Assembly (NCBI RefSeq): GCF_016917755.1
Contig: NZ_CP070326.1
Span: forward strand, 3,038,001 to 3,102,000
Length of the DNA stretch: 64,000 nt
Direction: 5' to 3'
From: Streptomyces noursei
Lineage (GTDB): Bacteria; Actinomycetota; Actinomycetes; Streptomycetales; Streptomycetaceae
Position numbers and translations under genes: made by a program. How positions within the stretch are numbered: position 1 is the stretch's first letter; the number at the start of each line of letters is the position of its first letter. Shown here in pieces: positions 26,969 through 37,443 of this stretch. Below the pieces are notes generated by a model. It had not been told where the DNA came from. It saw only the letters and a list, made by a program, of their open reading frames with translations, and did no database searches.

Positions 26969-27737
26969 CCTCCGTGCGGTCGCGCGACAGAGGGGTCGCC
27001 GGCGTGGGCGTGAGCACCTCGTCTGGCAGCCCCAGCCGCTCCCGGAAGGCGGCCCTGCCGACCTCGGTGACCGCGAGGATGCGGCTGGCCGGGGCCTTGA
27101 TGATCCAGCGGTGCTCCAGCGCGTGCCGGTAAAGGGCGGCGCCGACCGCACCGGACAGGTGCTGGCGGCGCGAGGTCCAGTCCAGGCAGGTGCGCACGTG
27201 CGCCCGGTGGGCCGGCGACTGCCCGGCGTGCGGGATGCCCAGGTCGGCCAGCCACGCGGCGCCGGCGGTGGTCAGCTCCAGCCCGTACTCCCGCACCAGC
27301 AGGCCGCGTTCGAGCATCGTCTCGGCCAGGGCCACCCCGAGCGCCCCGGCGATGTGGTCGTAGCAGGTGCGGGCGTGGTGCAGGGCCCGACGGTGGTTGG
27401 CCTCGGCCAACGAGCGGATCCGCACCTGGCGGTAGGGGGCGAGCCCGGCGAGGTTCTCCAGGGTCTCCGCGGTGTCCGGCCCGGCCAGTCTGACGTAGCG
27501 CCGGCGCCCCTGCCGCTCCTCGGCCAACAGGCCGCCGGCGACCAGGAGGTTGAGGTGCTCGGTCGCGGTGGACGGCGCCACCCCGGCGTACTCGGCCAGC
27601 TCGCCGGCGGTCCAGGTGCCGCCGTCGAGCAGGGCGATGCAGATGGCGGCGCGGGTACGGTCCGCGAGCAGCGCCGCGAGGGCGGCCAGATCGGGAGTTT
27701 CCGCAGTGCTTTCGTGATCGGCGTCCCATCGAATCAT
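26946..27737 (-). CDS. ArsR-type winged-helix transcriptional regulator
   Basis: 263 residues. The N-terminal ArsR-like helix-turn-helix spans LAALLADRTRAAICIALLDGG, WTAGELAEYAGVAPSTATEHLNLL and a GRRRYVRLAG wing. The C-terminal ~150 residues are conserved in a subfamily of unknown ligand and are longer than metal-sensing ArsR proteins. It has no obvious metal-binding Cys cluster. Divergent from a flavin-reductase-like gene with a 67-bp shared gap, so it may control that gene. Confidence 0.87.
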   Translation of the reverse strand: MIRWDADHESTAETPDLAALAALLADRTRAAICIALLDGGTWTAGELAEYAGVAPSTATEHLNLLVAGGLLAEERQGRRRYVRLAGPDTAETLENLAGLAPYRQVRIRSLAEANHRRALHHARTCYDHIAGALGVALAETMLERGLLVREYGLELTTAGAAWLADLGIPHAGQSPAHRAHVRTCLDWTSRRQHLSGAVGAALYRHALEHRWIIKAPASRILAVTEVGRAAFRERLGLPDEVLTPTPATPLSRDRTEVSPRRPG

Positions 27738-27804
27738 GTGCAGAGCGTAATCACATATAACACTTCGGTGAGCGCCGAATCGTCCGGCTTCTATCCTCAG
27801 GAGT

Positions 27805-28374
27805 ATGAAATCCGCGCTGGAGAAAAGCAGTTCGGTCGTGCCGGCGCTGCTGTCCACGGAGAACGACGACGGGACGTTCGTGCTGGTCGCGCTGCAGATC
27901 CGGTGGGACCTCGGGCCGGTGGTGAGCGTCTGGCTGCCCGCCCGGGGGCGCACCGCGCAGAACCTCGCGGTACGCCCCGACGTTGTCTTCAACCTGCCGC
28001 CCGAAGGGGCCGCGGCGCAGGAGGGGGCGGAGGGCGGCGGCGCCGAGCCGGAGGCGCCGTGGACGGAGCCGTCCGAGCTGGTCCGGCCGCCCCGACTGGC
28101 GCACTGCCCGGTGCAGTTGGAGGCCCGCCGGGTCGGCGAACGGACGATGACCGACGGCGCCTGGAGCCAGATCGAGGCGCAGGTGCTGCGGGTCCATGCG
28201 GACCCGCGCTGGGTGCTGCCGCTGGGCGACGGCAGCATCGATGTATCGGCCTGGCGGGCGCCGGTGCACGACTTCCGGCCGCCGGTCACTCCCCCGCCGG
28301 AGCCCGTCCCGGTGCCCGCCCGGGAGATGGCCCGGCAGTTGGGGCGGCGCTTCCCCACCCAGCGGGACCACTAG
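27805..28374 (+). CDS. Flavin-reductase-like (DIM6/NTAB) flavoprotein, tentative
   Basis: 189 residues. The pattern ALLSTENDDGTFVLVALQIRW, NLAVRPDVVFNLP and IEAQVLRVHADPRW resembles the flavin reductase-like split-barrel family (DIM6/NTAB), which binds FMN. Similarity is judged by eye and moderate. A Gly/Glu-rich insert lies in the middle. The ATG is only 1 nt after an AGGAG, an unusually short spacing, so a downstream start is possible. Divergent from the ArsR-type regulator. Confidence 0.6.
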   Translation: MKSALEKSSSVVPALLSTENDDGTFVLVALQIRWDLGPVVSVWLPARGRTAQNLAVRPDVVFNLPPEGAAAQEGAEGGGAEPEAPWTEPSELVRPPRLAHCPVQLEARRVGERTMTDGAWSQIEAQVLRVHADPRWVLPLGDGSIDVSAWRAPVHDFRPPVTPPPEPVPVPAREMARQLGRRFPTQRDH

Positions 28375-28414
28375 GGCGTGTCCGCAAGGTCCCGCCGGCC
28401 CCGGAAAAGACAGC

Positions 28415-28457
28415 GCGGCGCCTGCCCTCCGGTCGGGGTGGAGGGAACAGGCGCCGC
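28415..28457. terminator. Terminator between flavoprotein gene and gltD
   Basis: Arms GCGGCGCCTG-CCCTCC (28415-28430) and GGAGGGAACAGGCGCCGC (28440-28457) pair over 16 bp with a 2-nt bulge and a 9-nt loop. It lies between convergent stop codons and can act on both transcripts. Confidence 0.8.
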
Positions 28458-28531
28458 CATACGGGGGCCGGGCTCTCACCCGGTCCCCGTGCCTCCGTAC
28501 GACGCTGTACGGGACATCCGGTGACGGACGC

Positions 28532-29992
28532 TCACACCGCCAGGGCGCGGTCCGTCGGCTTGATCGGAGCCGGCAGGGCGCTGGCTCCGGTGAGGAAGCG
28601 GTCCACACCGCGGGCGGCGGAGCGGCCCTCGGCGATGGCCCACACGATCAGCGACTGGCCGCGACCGGCGTCACCGGCGACGAAGACACCGGGGACGTTG
28701 GTGGCGAAGTCCGCGTCGCGGGCGACGTTGCCGCGCGCGTCCAGCTCCAGCCCGAACTGCTCGACCAGGCCGTTCTGCTGGTCGGTGCCGGTGAAGCCCA
28801 TCGCGAGGGTGACCAGCTGGGCCGGGATCCTCCGCTCGGTGCCGGGCTTCTGCTCCAGCTTGCCGTCCTTGAACTCCACCTCGGTCAGGTGCAGCCACTG
28901 GACGTTGCCGTCCTCGTCGCCCTCGAAGTGGGTGGTGGAGACCGAGTAGACCCGCTCGCCGCCCTCCTCGTGCGCGGAGGTGACCTTGTAGAGCATGGGG
29001 AAGGTCGGCCAGGGCTGGCCCGCGTTCCGCTCCTCGCCGGGCCTGGGCATGATCTCCAGCTGGGTCACCGACGCCGCGCCCTGGCGGTGCGCGGTGCCGA
29101 CGCAGTCCGCGCCGGTGTCGCCGCCGCCGATGACGACCACGTGCTTGCCCTCGGCGCTGATCGGCGCGACCGTCAGGTCGCCCTCCTGCACCTTGTTGGC
29201 CAGCGGCAGGTACTCCATGGCGAAGTGGATGCCGTTCAGCTCACGGCCGGGCACCGGGAGGTCGCGGGAGGTGGTGGCGCCGGCCGCGACGACCACCGCG
29301 TCGTAGCGCTTGCGGAGCTTGGCCGCGTCGATGTCCCGGCCGATCTCCACCTCCGTGCGGAACTTGGTGCCCTCCGCGCGCATCTGCTCGATGCGGCGGT
29401 TGATGTGCCGCTTCTCCATCTTGAACTCGGGGATGCCGTAGCGGAGCAGACCGCCGATGCGGTCCGCGCGCTCGTACACGGCGACGGTGTGGCCGGCGCG
29501 GGTCAGCTGCTGGGCGGCGGCCAGGCCGGCCGGGCCGGAGCCGATGACCGCGACGGTCTTGCCGGAGAGTCGCTCCGGCGGCTGCGGGGTGACGTCACCG
29601 GCATCCCACGCCTTGTCGATGATGGAGACCTCGACGTTCTTGATGGTGACCGGCTGCTGGTTGATGCCCAGCACGCAGGCCGCCTCGCAGGGCGCGGGGC
29701 ACAGCCGACCGGTGAACTCCGGGAAGTTGTTGGTCGCGTGCAGCCGCTCGCTGGCCGCGGTCCAGTCCTCGCGGTAGGCGTAGTCGTTCCACTCCGGGAT
29801 GAGGTTCCCGAGCGGACAGCCGTTGTGGCAGAACGGGATGCCGCAGTCCATGCAGCGCGACGCCTGCTTGGTGATGATCGGCAGCAGGGAGCCGGGCTGG
29901 TAGACCTCGCTCCAGTCCTTGACGCGCTCCTCGACGGGGCGGGTCTTGGCGATCTCGCGCTCGTGGTTCAGGAAGCCCTTGGGGTCAGCCAT
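28532..29992 (-). CDS. gltD: Glutamate synthase small subunit
   Basis: 486 residues. Supplies electrons from NADPH to GltB for making two glutamate from glutamine and 2-oxoglutarate. The N-terminal Cys clusters CMDCGIPFC and [12 protein letters not shown] hold the two [4Fe-4S] centres. FAD motif [13 protein letters not shown] and NADPH motif GGGDTGADC follow. The ATG lies 8 bp inside the end of gltB, so translation is coupled. Cytoplasmic, in the GS-GOGAT ammonium assimilation route. Confidence 0.97.
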   Translation of the reverse strand: MADPKGFLNHEREIAKTRPVEERVKDWSEVYQPGSLLPIITKQASRCMDCGIPFCHNGCPLGNLIPEWNDYAYREDWTAASERLHATNNFPEFTGRLCPAPCEAACVLGINQQPVTIKNVEVSIIDKAWDAGDVTPQPPERLSGKTVAVIGSGPAGLAAAQQLTRAGHTVAVYERADRIGGLLRYGIPEFKMEKRHINRRIEQMRAEGTKFRTEVEIGRDIDAAKLRKRYDAVVVAAGATTSRDLPVPGRELNGIHFAMEYLPLANKVQEGDLTVAPISAEGKHVVVIGGGDTGADCVGTAHRQGAASVTQLEIMPRPGEERNAGQPWPTFPMLYKVTSAHEEGGERVYSVSTTHFEGDEDGNVQWLHLTEVEFKDGKLEQKPGTERRIPAQLVTLAMGFTGTDQQNGLVEQFGLELDARGNVARDADFATNVPGVFVAGDAGRGQSLIVWAIAEGRSAARGVDRFLTGASALPAPIKPTDRALAV

Positions 29993-32900
29993 TGGTCGCC
30001 GCCTCCATCATCTTCTCGTGGGTCTCGGACTCGGAGAGCCCGGCTCGCTCGGCGGCGTCCTTGGCGGCGAGCACTGCCTGGTAGGTGGCCGGGACGACCT
30101 TGCGGAAGCGGGCGGCCGCCGCGTCCCAGTCTGCGAGGAGCTTCTCGGCGACGGTGGAGCCGGTCTCCTCCTGGTGGCGGCGCACGACGCCGTGCAGCCA
30201 CTGCTTGTCGGTGGCGTCGAGCGGGCGGACCGCGTCGGCCAGCTCCTTGTTGACGTTGTCCGGGTCGAGGTCGATGACGTAGGCGGTACCGCCGGACATG
30301 CCCGCCGCGAAGTTGCGGCCGGTCTCGCCCAGGACGACGGCGTGGCCGCCGGTCATGTACTCGCACCCGTGGTCGCCGACGCCCTCGGAGACCACCGTGG
30401 CACCGGAGTTGCGGACGCAGAACCGCTCGCCGACCCGGCCGCGCAGGTACAGCTCGCCGCCGGTGGCGCCGTAGGCGAGGGTGTTGCCGGCGATGGTGGA
30501 GTACTCGGCGAGGTGGTCGGCGCCACGGTCCGGGCGGACCACGATCCGGCCGCCGGACAGGCCCTTGCCGACGTAGTCGTTGGCGTCGCCCTCCAGGCGG
30601 AGGGTGATGCCGCGGGGCAGGAACGCGCCGAACGACTGGCCGGCCGAACCGGTGAAGGTGAGGTCGATGGTGTCGTCGGGCAGGCCCGCGCCACCGAACT
30701 TCTTGGTGACCTCGTGGCCGAGCATGGTGCCGGCGGTGCGGTTGATGTTGCGGATCGCGACCTGGGCGCGGACCGGCTGGGCGGCCTCGGCGGTGTCCGC
30801 GGACAGCGCGTCCGCGGCGAGCTTGATCAGCTCGTTGTCCAGCGCCTTCTCCAGACCGTGGTCCTGGGTGGTGATCTGGTGGCGGACCGCGCCCTCGGCC
30901 AGGTCGGGGACGTGCAGCAGCGGGGCGAGGTCCAGGCCCTGGGCCTTCCAGTGGTCCACCGCCCGGGCGACGTCGAGGACCTCGGCGTGGCCGACGGCCT
31001 CGTCCAGGCTGCGGAAGCCCAGCTCGGCGAGGAGCTCGCGGACCTCCTCGGCGATGAACTCGAAGAAGTTGACGACGAACTCGGCCTTGCCGCTGAACCG
31101 CTCGCGCAGCACCGGGTTCTGGGTGGCGATGCCGACCGGGCAGGTGTCCAGGTGGCAGACGCGCATCATGACGCAGCCGGAGACGACGAGCGGCGCGGTG
31201 GCGAAGCCGAACTCCTCGGCGCCCAGCAGCGCGGCGATGACGACATCGCGGCCGGTCTTCAGCTGGCCGTCGGTCTGCACCACGATGCGGTCGCGCAGGC
31301 CGTTGAGCAGCAGGGTCTGCTGGGTCTCGGCCAGGCCGAGCTCCCAGGGGCCGCCGGCGTGCTTCAGCGAGGTCAGCGGGGAGGCGCCGGTGCCGCCGTC
31401 GTGGCCGGAGATGAGGACCACGTCGGCGTGCGCCTTGGAGACGCCCGCCGCGACCGTGCCGACGCCGACCTCGGAGACCAGCTTCACGTGGATGCGGGCG
31501 GCCGGGTTGGCGTTCTTCAGGTCGTGGATGAGCTGGGCGAGGTCCTCGATGGAGTAGATGTCGTGGTGCGGCGGCGGCGAGATCAGGCCGACGCCCGGGG
31601 TGGAGTGCCGAGTCTTGGCGACCCACGGGTAGACCTTGTGGCCGGGCAGCTGGCCGCCCTCGCCGGGCTTGGCGCCCTGGGCCATCTTGATCTGGATGTC
31701 GTCGGCGTTGACCAGGTACTCGGAGGTCACGCCGAAGCGGCCGGAGGCGACCTGCTTGATGCTGGAGCGGCGCGCCGGGTCGTACAGGCGCTCCGGGTCC
31801 TCGCCGCCCTCACCGGTGTTGGACTTGGCACCGAGCTGGTTCATGGCGATCGCGAGGGTCTCGTGGGCCTCGCGGGAGATCGAGCCGTAGGACATCGCGC
31901 CGGTGGAGAACCGCTTGACGATCTCGGAGGCCGGCTCGACCTCGTCCAGGGGGATCGACGGGCGGTCCGCGGCGAAGGAGAACAGACCGCGCAGCGTCAT
32001 CAGCCGCTCCGCCTGCTCATTCACCCGTTCGGTGTACTGCTTGAAGATGTCGTAGCGGCGTGCCCGGGTGGAGTGCTGGAGCCGGAAGACGGTCTCCGGG
32101 TCGAAGAGGTGCGGCTCGCCCTCGCGGCGCCACTGGTACTCGCCGCCGATCTCCAGCGCACGGTGGGTGGCGGCGATGCCGGACGCCGGGTACGCCTTGG
32201 CGTGCCGGGCCGCGACCTCCTTGGCGACGACGTCCAGGCCGGCGCCGCCGATCTTGGAGGCGGTGCCGTGGAAGTACTTCGCGACGAACGCGTCGTCCAG
32301 GCCGACGGCCTCGAAGACCTGCGCGCCGCGGTAGGAGGCGACGGTGGAGATGCCCATCTTGGACATCACCTTCAGGACGCCCTTGCCGAGCGCCTTGATC
32401 AGGTTCTTGATGGCGGTGTCGGCCTCCACGCCGGGCAGGAAGGTGCCGGCGCGGACGAGGTCCTCGACGGACTCCATCGCCAGGTACGGGTTGACCGCGG
32501 CGGCGCCGTAGCCGATCAGCAGCGCGACGTGGTGCACCTCGCGGACGTCGCCGGCCTCGACCAGCAGCCCGACCTGGGTGCGGGTCTGGGTGGCGATGAG
32601 GTGGTGGTGGACCGCGGCGGTCAGCAGCAGCGACGGGATCGGCGCGTGCTCGGCGTCCGAGTGCCGGTCGGAGAGCACGATCAGCCGGGCGCCGTCGGCG
32701 ATGGCGGCGTCGGCCTCGGCGCAGATCTCCTCGATCCGGGCGGCCAGCGACTCGCCGCCGCCGGAGACCCGGTAGAGGCCGGCGAGGGTCACGGCCTTCA
32801 TGCCGGGCATGTCGCCGTCGGCGTTGATGTGGACGAGCTTGGCCAGCTCGTCGTTGTCGATGACCGGGAACGGCAGGGTCACGCTGCGGCAGGAGGCCGC

Positions 32901-34613
32901 GGTGGGCTCCAGCAGGTTGCCCTGCGGGCCGAGGGAGGAGACCAGGGAGGTGACCAGCTCCTCCCGGATGGCGTCCAGCGGCGGGTTGGTGACCTGCGCG
33001 AAGAGCTGGGTGAAGTAGTCGAAGAGCAGCCGGGGGCGCTCGGAGAGCGCGGCGATCGGCGAGTCGGTGCCCATCGAGCCGATCGGCTCGGCGCCGGCCT
33101 TGGCCATCGGGGCGAGGATGACCCGGAGCTCTTCCTCGGTGTAGCCGAAGGTCTGCTGGCGGCGGGTGACCGAGGCGTGGGTGTGCACGATGTGCTCGCG
33201 CTCGGGCAGGTCGGCCAGGTCGATCAGGCCGGCGTCCAGCCACTCCTGGTAGGGGTGCTCGGCGGCCAGCTGGGCCTTGATCTCGTCGTCCTCGATGATG
33301 CGGTGCTCGGCGGTGTCGACGAGGAACATCTTGCCGGGCTGGAGGCGGCCCTTGCGGACGACCTTGGCCGGGTCGATGTCCAGGACGCCGACCTCGGAGG
33401 AGAGCACGACCAGGCCGTCGTCGGTGACCCAGTAGCGCCCCGGGCGCAGACCGTTGCGGTCCAGGACCGCGCCGACCTGGGTGCCGTCGGTGAAGGTGAC
33501 ACAGGCCGGGCCGTCCCAGGGCTCCATCATCGTGGAGTGGTACTGGTAGAAGGCCCGCCGGGCCGGGTCCATGGCGGTGGCGTTCTCCCACGCCTCGGGG
33601 ACCATCATCAGCACCGCGTGCGGCAGCGAGCGCCCGCCGAGGTGGAGCAGTTCCAGGACCTCGTCGAAGGAGGCGGAGTCGGAGGCGTCCGGGGTGCAGA
33701 CCGGGAAGAGCCGGTCGAGGTTCTCCGGGGCCCCGTCGCCGAACAGCGCGCTGGCCAGCTGGGACTCGCGGGCGCGCATCCAGTTGCGGTTGCCCTTGAC
33801 CGTGTTGATCTCGCCGTTGTGGGCGACGAAGCGGTACGGGTGGGCCAGCGGCCAGCTCGGGAAGGTGTTGGTGGAGAACCGCGAGTGGACCAGCGCGACG
33901 GCGGTGGCGAACCGGCGGTCGGACAGGTCCGGGAAGAAGGGCTCCAGCTGGCCGGTGGTCAGCATGCCCTTGTAGACGATCGTGCGGGCGGACAGCGAGG
34001 GGAAGTACACCCCGGCCTCCCGCTCGGCGCGCTTGCGCAGCGCGAACGCCTTGCGGTCCAGCGCCAGCCCGGTGTCCCCGCCGTCGGCGACGCTGCGCCG
34101 GTCCGCGACGAACAGCTGGGAGAACGCCGGCATGGTGGCACGGGCGCCGTTGCCCAGCAGCTGCGGGGCGACCGGGACGACCCGCCAGCCGAGGACCGTG
34201 AGGCCCTCCTCACCGGCAAGCGTCTCGATCCGTGAGACGGCGTCGGCCGCCTCGTGGGCATCGGAGGGCAGGAAGGCGATGCCGGCGGCGTAGGAGCCGG
34301 CCGCGGGGAGCTCGAAGGTGACCTCTTCGCGGAGGAACGCGTCCGGGATCTGGAGCAGGATGCCCGCGCCGTCGCCCGAGTCGGGCTCGGAGCCGGTGGC
34401 GCCGCGGTGCTCCAGGTTGGTCAGCACCGTCAGGGCCTGTTCGACCAGGGCGTGGCTGGCCTCACCGGTGAGGGTGGCCACAAAGCCGACGCCGCAGGCG
34501 TCGTGCTCGTTGCGCGGGTCGTACATCCCCTGCTGGGCGGGGCGCCCGTCCATGGGCGACCAAGCGGCGGCGGCGCTGCTGGTGGTCGCGGAGTGCGTGG
34601 ACGCGAAGCGCAT
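29985..34613 (-). CDS. gltB: Glutamate synthase large subunit
   Basis: 1542 residues from the ATG at 34613, chosen because GGGAGAG lies 3 nt upstream. A 39-residue propeptide precedes the catalytic Cys40 (DACGVGFV), the N-terminal nucleophile of the class II glutaminase domain after processing. The central and FMN-binding synthase domains follow, with the [3Fe-4S] Cys motif [13 protein letters not shown] and the [10 protein letters not shown] region, then the C-terminal GXGXG beta-helix. The protein channels ammonia from glutamine to 2-oxoglutarate. Forms a two-gene operon with gltD. Its leader has an 11-bp inverted repeat next to the ribosome site and a possible GlnR half-site further up. 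Confidence 0.97.
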   Translation of the reverse strand: MRFASTHSATTSSAAAAWSPMDGRPAQQGMYDPRNEHDACGVGFVATLTGEASHALVEQALTVLTNLEHRGATGSEPDSGDGAGILLQIPDAFLREEVTFELPAAGSYAAGIAFLPSDAHEAADAVSRIETLAGEEGLTVLGWRVVPVAPQLLGNGARATMPAFSQLFVADRRSVADGGDTGLALDRKAFALRKRAEREAGVYFPSLSARTIVYKGMLTTGQLEPFFPDLSDRRFATAVALVHSRFSTNTFPSWPLAHPYRFVAHNGEINTVKGNRNWMRARESQLASALFGDGAPENLDRLFPVCTPDASDSASFDEVLELLHLGGRSLPHAVLMMVPEAWENATAMDPARRAFYQYHSTMMEPWDGPACVTFTDGTQVGAVLDRNGLRPGRYWVTDDGLVVLSSEVGVLDIDPAKVVRKGRLQPGKMFLVDTAEHRIIEDDEIKAQLAAEHPYQEWLDAGLIDLADLPEREHIVHTHASVTRRQQTFGYTEEELRVILAPMAKAGAEPIGSMGTDSPIAALSERPRLLFDYFTQLFAQVTNPPLDAIREELVTSLVSSLGPQGNLLEPTAASCRSVTLPFPVIDNDELAKLVHINADGDMPGMKAVTLAGLYRVSGGGESLAARIEEICAEADAAIADGARLIVLSDRHSDAEHAPIPSLLLTAAVHHHLIATQTRTQVGLLVEAGDVREVHHVALLIGYGAAAVNPYLAMESVEDLVRAGTFLPGVEADTAIKNLIKALGKGVLKVMSKMGISTVASYRGAQVFEAVGLDDAFVAKYFHGTASKIGGAGLDVVAKEVAARHAKAYPASGIAATHRALEIGGEYQWRREGEPHLFDPETVFRLQHSTRARRYDIFKQYTERVNEQAERLMTLRGLFSFAADRPSIPLDEVEPASEIVKRFSTGAMSYGSISREAHETLAIAMNQLGAKSNTGEGGEDPERLYDPARRSSIKQVASGRFGVTSEYLVNADDIQIKMAQGAKPGEGGQLPGHKVYPWVAKTRHSTPGVGLISPPPHHDIYSIEDLAQLIHDLKNANPAARIHVKLVSEVGVGTVAAGVSKAHADVVLISGHDGGTGASPLTSLKHAGGPWELGLAETQQTLLLNGLRDRIVVQTDGQLKTGRDVVIAALLGAEEFGFATAPLVVSGCVMMRVCHLDTCPVGIATQNPVLRERFSGKAEFVVNFFEFIAEEVRELLAELGFRSLDEAVGHAEVLDVARAVDHWKAQGLDLAPLLHVPDLAEGAVRHQITTQDHGLEKALDNELIKLAADALSADTAEAAQPVRAQVAIRNINRTAGTMLGHEVTKKFGGAGLPDDTIDLTFTGSAGQSFGAFLPRGITLRLEGDANDYVGKGLSGGRIVVRPDRGADHLAEYSTIAGNTLAYGATGGELYLRGRVGERFCVRNSGATVVSEGVGDHGCEYMTGGHAVVLGETGRNFAAGMSGGTAYVIDLDPDNVNKELADAVRPLDATDKQWLHGVVRRHQEETGSTVAEKLLADWDAAAARFRKVVPATYQAVLAAKDAAERAGLSESETHEKMMEAATNG

Positions 34614-34621
34614 CGGCTCTC

Positions 34622-34664
34622 CCAACGTCGTCGTGGCATAGGCGTTGCCGAGGGACGACGTTGG
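34622..34664 (-). promoter_or_regulatory. Inverted repeat in the gltB leader next to the ribosome site
   Basis: Perfect 11-bp arms CCAACGTCGTC (34622-34632) and GACGACGTTGG (34654-34664) with a 21-nt loop. In the mRNA the 3' arm ends directly at the GGGAGAG ribosome site, so folding could influence initiation of gltB. No known riboswitch class recognised. Confidence 0.55.
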
Positions 34665-34675
34665 CCCTCCGCGAA

Positions 34676-34691
34676 ATTTCGTGCAGGTTAC
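34676..34691 (-). promoter_or_regulatory. Possible GlnR half-box upstream of gltB
   Basis: On the minus strand, GTAAC-CTGCAC-GAAAT matches the GlnR a-site/b-site pattern gTnAC-n6-GAAAc at 9 of 10 informative bases, one unit of the usual two. It is about 63 bp upstream of the gltB ATG, in the likely promoter. GlnR is the nitrogen regulator of Streptomyces. A single unit is weak evidence. Confidence 0.4.
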
Positions 34692-34926
34692 AGGATGGCT
34701 CGCTTCTCGAAAAGCGGAAGATGCCTTCCAACATTCGGACACCGCACCGGCGATGAGCCGGGATATCTGGGGATGCGGACGGCCGCTTCTTCTCGGACTG
34801 GGAGCCGCCCTCTGCGGCGGCGTTCGGCGGGCGACATTGCCCGCGACGCCAGGGCCTTATGCCCGGTCGTCAACAAACCGAAACCGCTCGGTAATGCGGC
34901 CATGATGCGGTCACCCGAATGGGACG

Positions 34927-35667
34927 TCAACCCATCACCGTTCCGAACAGCGCGCCGAGACCGTACGTCACGCCCGCCGCGGCGCCGCCCAGAGCCAGTT
35001 GACGCAGCCCGCTGAACCACCACGAACGGGCCGTCACGCGCGCCACCACGGCGCCACAGCCGAAGAGCCCGAGCAGCGCCAGCAGCACCGCCGGCCAGAG
35101 CGCACTGGCCCCCAACAGGTAAGGAAGGACAGGCAGAAGCGCGCCCAGAGCAAAGGAACCAAAGGAGGAAATGGCGGCAACAGCCGGAGAAGGAAGGTCC
35201 GACGGGTCGATTCCCAATTCCTCGCGCGCATGGATCTCCAGCGCCTGCTCGGGGTCGCGGGAGAGCTGTTCGGCCACCTTCCGGGCGAGCTCCGGCTCCA
35301 CCCCGCGGGACTCGTAGAGGGCCGCCAGCTCCTCCTGCTCGTCCTTCGGGTGCTTGCGCAGTTCGGCCCGCTCGATGTCCAGCTCCGCGACCACCAGCTC
35401 ACGCTGCGAAGCCACCGAGGTGTACTCCCCCGCGGCCATCGAGAACGCGCCGGCCGCCAGCCCCGCCAGGCCGGTGATCACGATCGTCTGCTGCGACACC
35501 GCGCCGCCGGCCACTCCCGTCATCAGGGCGAGGTTGGACACCAGGCCGTCCATCGCGCCGAAGACCGCGGGACGCAGCCAGCCACCGTTGACATCACGGT
35601 GGGTGTGGTTGTCGCGGTGCGCCACGTGGGTCGGCGCGGCCGTGTCCATGATCTCCATGACCGACAT
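34927..35667 (-). CDS. VIT1/CCC1-family Fe2+/Mn2+ transporter
   Basis: 246 residues. VIT1/CCC1 family: GGWLRPAVFGAMDGLVSNLALMTGVAGG forms the first membrane helix with its metal-binding Asp, and SMAAGEYTSVASQ the second. A cytosolic helical insert rich in Glu (AELRKHPKDEQEEL) probably binds metal, and three further membrane helices end the protein. Members export or sequester iron and manganese. No iron box was seen upstream. A 313-bp gap separates its stop from gltB; that gap holds the gltB promoter and leader. The 383-bp gap to the divergent ADP-ribosylglycohydrolase gene shows nothing I can assign. Confidence 0.9.
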   Translation of the reverse strand: MSVMEIMDTAAPTHVAHRDNHTHRDVNGGWLRPAVFGAMDGLVSNLALMTGVAGGAVSQQTIVITGLAGLAAGAFSMAAGEYTSVASQRELVVAELDIERAELRKHPKDEQEELAALYESRGVEPELARKVAEQLSRDPEQALEIHAREELGIDPSDLPSPAVAAISSFGSFALGALLPVLPYLLGASALWPAVLLALLGLFGCGAVVARVTARSWWFSGLRQLALGGAAAGVTYGLGALFGTVMG

Positions 35668-36050
35668 ATCGAGACCTGCTCCCTGCTCTGCGAGGTGTGG
35701 GCCGATGGCGGCTCTTCCCCCTCCAACGCCTCGAAGTTATGCGCGAATTGCCCTCCTCCGCTAGCAAGGAAGGCCGAACTTACCCCGCTGACCTGGGGTT
35801 TTGTCGGAGCGAGGAGCTTGTGATCTGGCTCACGAGGGCTTCCGGTGGCCCTCGGGCACCGCTCGGCACGGTCGACCGGGTGACCCTGCCGCCCCGGACA
35901 GGAGAGCCGCACCGCCGCGGGGGACGGATACCGGGATGCCGGGCCGCGCGACGGCCGCAGCCGGCCCCTCCGGCCGGACCGCCCGCACGCCCTCCCACCC
36001 CCGATCCCCGCAGCCCCCTCGCCCCCTCGATCCCGTGAAAGGACTCCCCG

Positions 36051-37337
36051 ATGACGGACACCACCACCGCCACCGCGACGCAACCGGACCCGGAACCACC
36101 GGACCCGGCCCGGCTCCCGGCGCCGTACGACGACGCCCCGGCGGCCGGGCCGACCGCCCCGCCGCCCGAGGTCCCCCAGCTGGAGGACCGGGCGGCCGGC
36201 GCGCTCGTCGGGGCCGCGGTCGGCGACGCCCTCGGCGGGCCGGTCGAGGGCCTGACGCCGGAACAGATCGTGGCCCGGCACGGCGGCCGGATCGAGGGCA
36301 TCGTCGGGCCGTTCCACGCGGACTGGCGCACCGCCCGGCCGCTCGCGCCGTACCACAAGGGCGACGGCCACATCACCGACGACACCCTGATGACCCATGC
36401 GCTGGTCCGCGTCTACGAGACGGTCCGCGACCACCTCGACGCCTACGACGTCGCCGACCATCTCGTCCCCGACCTGATCGGCACGCCCCGCTGGATCCCC
36501 GAACTGGAGGCCGAGGCGCTGCCGTTGCAGCGGATCTTCCTCGCCGAGAAGTGGATCGTGGCGCGGCTGCACTACGGGCACGCCGATCCGCGCGAGGCCG
36601 GCGTCGGAAACATCGTCAACTCCGGTGCGGCGATGTACATGACGCCGGTCGGCGTCGTCAACGCCGGCAATCCGGACCGGGCTTACGCCGAGGCACTGGA
36701 CATCTCCGCCGCCCACCAGTCCTCCTACGGCCGGGAGGCGGCGGGGGTGTTCGCCGCCTCGGTGGCCGCCGCGTTCCTGCCGGACGCCACCGCGGCCTCG
36801 GTCGTCGGGCACGCGCTGCGGCTGGCGAAGGACGGCACCCGGGCGGCGATCGAGGCGGTCTGCGACGTCGCCGCGCCGCACACCGACTACGAGTCCGCGC
36901 TGGTCCCGCTGCGGGCCGCGGTCGCCCCGTTCGACACCGTCGGCCCCGACTACCGCGAACCGTCGCTGGGCGCCCGCCGGCCCTCCCGGCTGCACGCCGT
37001 CGAGGAACTCCCCATCGCCCTGGGCATGCTGCTGGTCGCCGACGGCGACTACCGGGCCACCGCGCTCGGCGCGGTCAACTACGGGCGCGACTGCGCCGCC
37101 ATCGCCACCATGGCCGGTGCGCTCGCCGGCGCCCTCCGCGGCGCGGCGGCGGTGCCCGCCGAGTGGAGCACCGAGGTCGCCCGGGCCAGCCGGCTCGACC
37201 TGCACGCCCCGGCCACCGCGCTGGCCGCCGTCACCCGCGAGGTGTTCGCCCGCGACCGGGCCCGGCAGCTGCGCCACGAGCAGGCGTTCGGCGCCATCGC
37301 GGCGCGGACGGCGCCGACCGAGGCCAGCGGGCGCTGA
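36051..37337 (+). CDS. ADP-ribosylglycohydrolase-family protein
   Basis: 428 residues. After a Pro/Ala-rich 45-residue start comes the ADP-ribosylglycohydrolase fold: RAAGALVGAAVGDALGGPVEG, the di-metal motif HITDDTLMTHAL, IVNSGAAMYMTPVGV, and the C-terminal metal region GRDCAAIATMAGALAGAL. These enzymes remove ADP-ribose from arginine or related groups, or act on ADP-ribosylated small molecules. The second metal motif reads GRDCAA rather than the common GxDTDT, so activity may differ. Cytoplasmic. A 15-bp-arm terminator follows. Confidence 0.85.
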   Translation: MTDTTTATATQPDPEPPDPARLPAPYDDAPAAGPTAPPPEVPQLEDRAAGALVGAAVGDALGGPVEGLTPEQIVARHGGRIEGIVGPFHADWRTARPLAPYHKGDGHITDDTLMTHALVRVYETVRDHLDAYDVADHLVPDLIGTPRWIPELEAEALPLQRIFLAEKWIVARLHYGHADPREAGVGNIVNSGAAMYMTPVGVVNAGNPDRAYAEALDISAAHQSSYGREAAGVFAASVAAAFLPDATAASVVGHALRLAKDGTRAAIEAVCDVAAPHTDYESALVPLRAAVAPFDTVGPDYREPSLGARRPSRLHAVEELPIALGMLLVADGDYRATALGAVNYGRDCAAIATMAGALAGALRGAAAVPAEWSTEVARASRLDLHAPATALAAVTREVFARDRARQLRHEQAFGAIAARTAPTEASGR

Positions 37338-37371
37338 CGGCGCGCCGGCCGGCGTCCGCCGGCGGACACGG

Positions 37372-37418
37372 CGGAGCGCCGGGCGGTCCCGCGGTGAACG
37401 GGTCCGCCCGGCGCTCCG
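37372..37418. terminator. Terminator between ADP-ribosylglycohydrolase gene and lgt
   Basis: Perfect 15-bp inverted repeat CGGAGCGCCGGGCGG (37372-37386) with its complement at 37404-37418, 17-nt loop, between convergent stop codons. Confidence 0.85.
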
Positions 37419-37443
37419 GTCGGCTGGATGGCCTTCGCCGGCG

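Noticed and set aside
30000..34235. 1438-codon frame antisense to gltBD
   Set aside because: Shadow of gltB; low-complexity Gly/Val/Leu/Asp composition.
35668..36050. Iron or manganese operator or riboswitch for the VIT1/CCC1 gene
   Set aside because: No iron-box half-sites or recognisable conserved leader structure seen.
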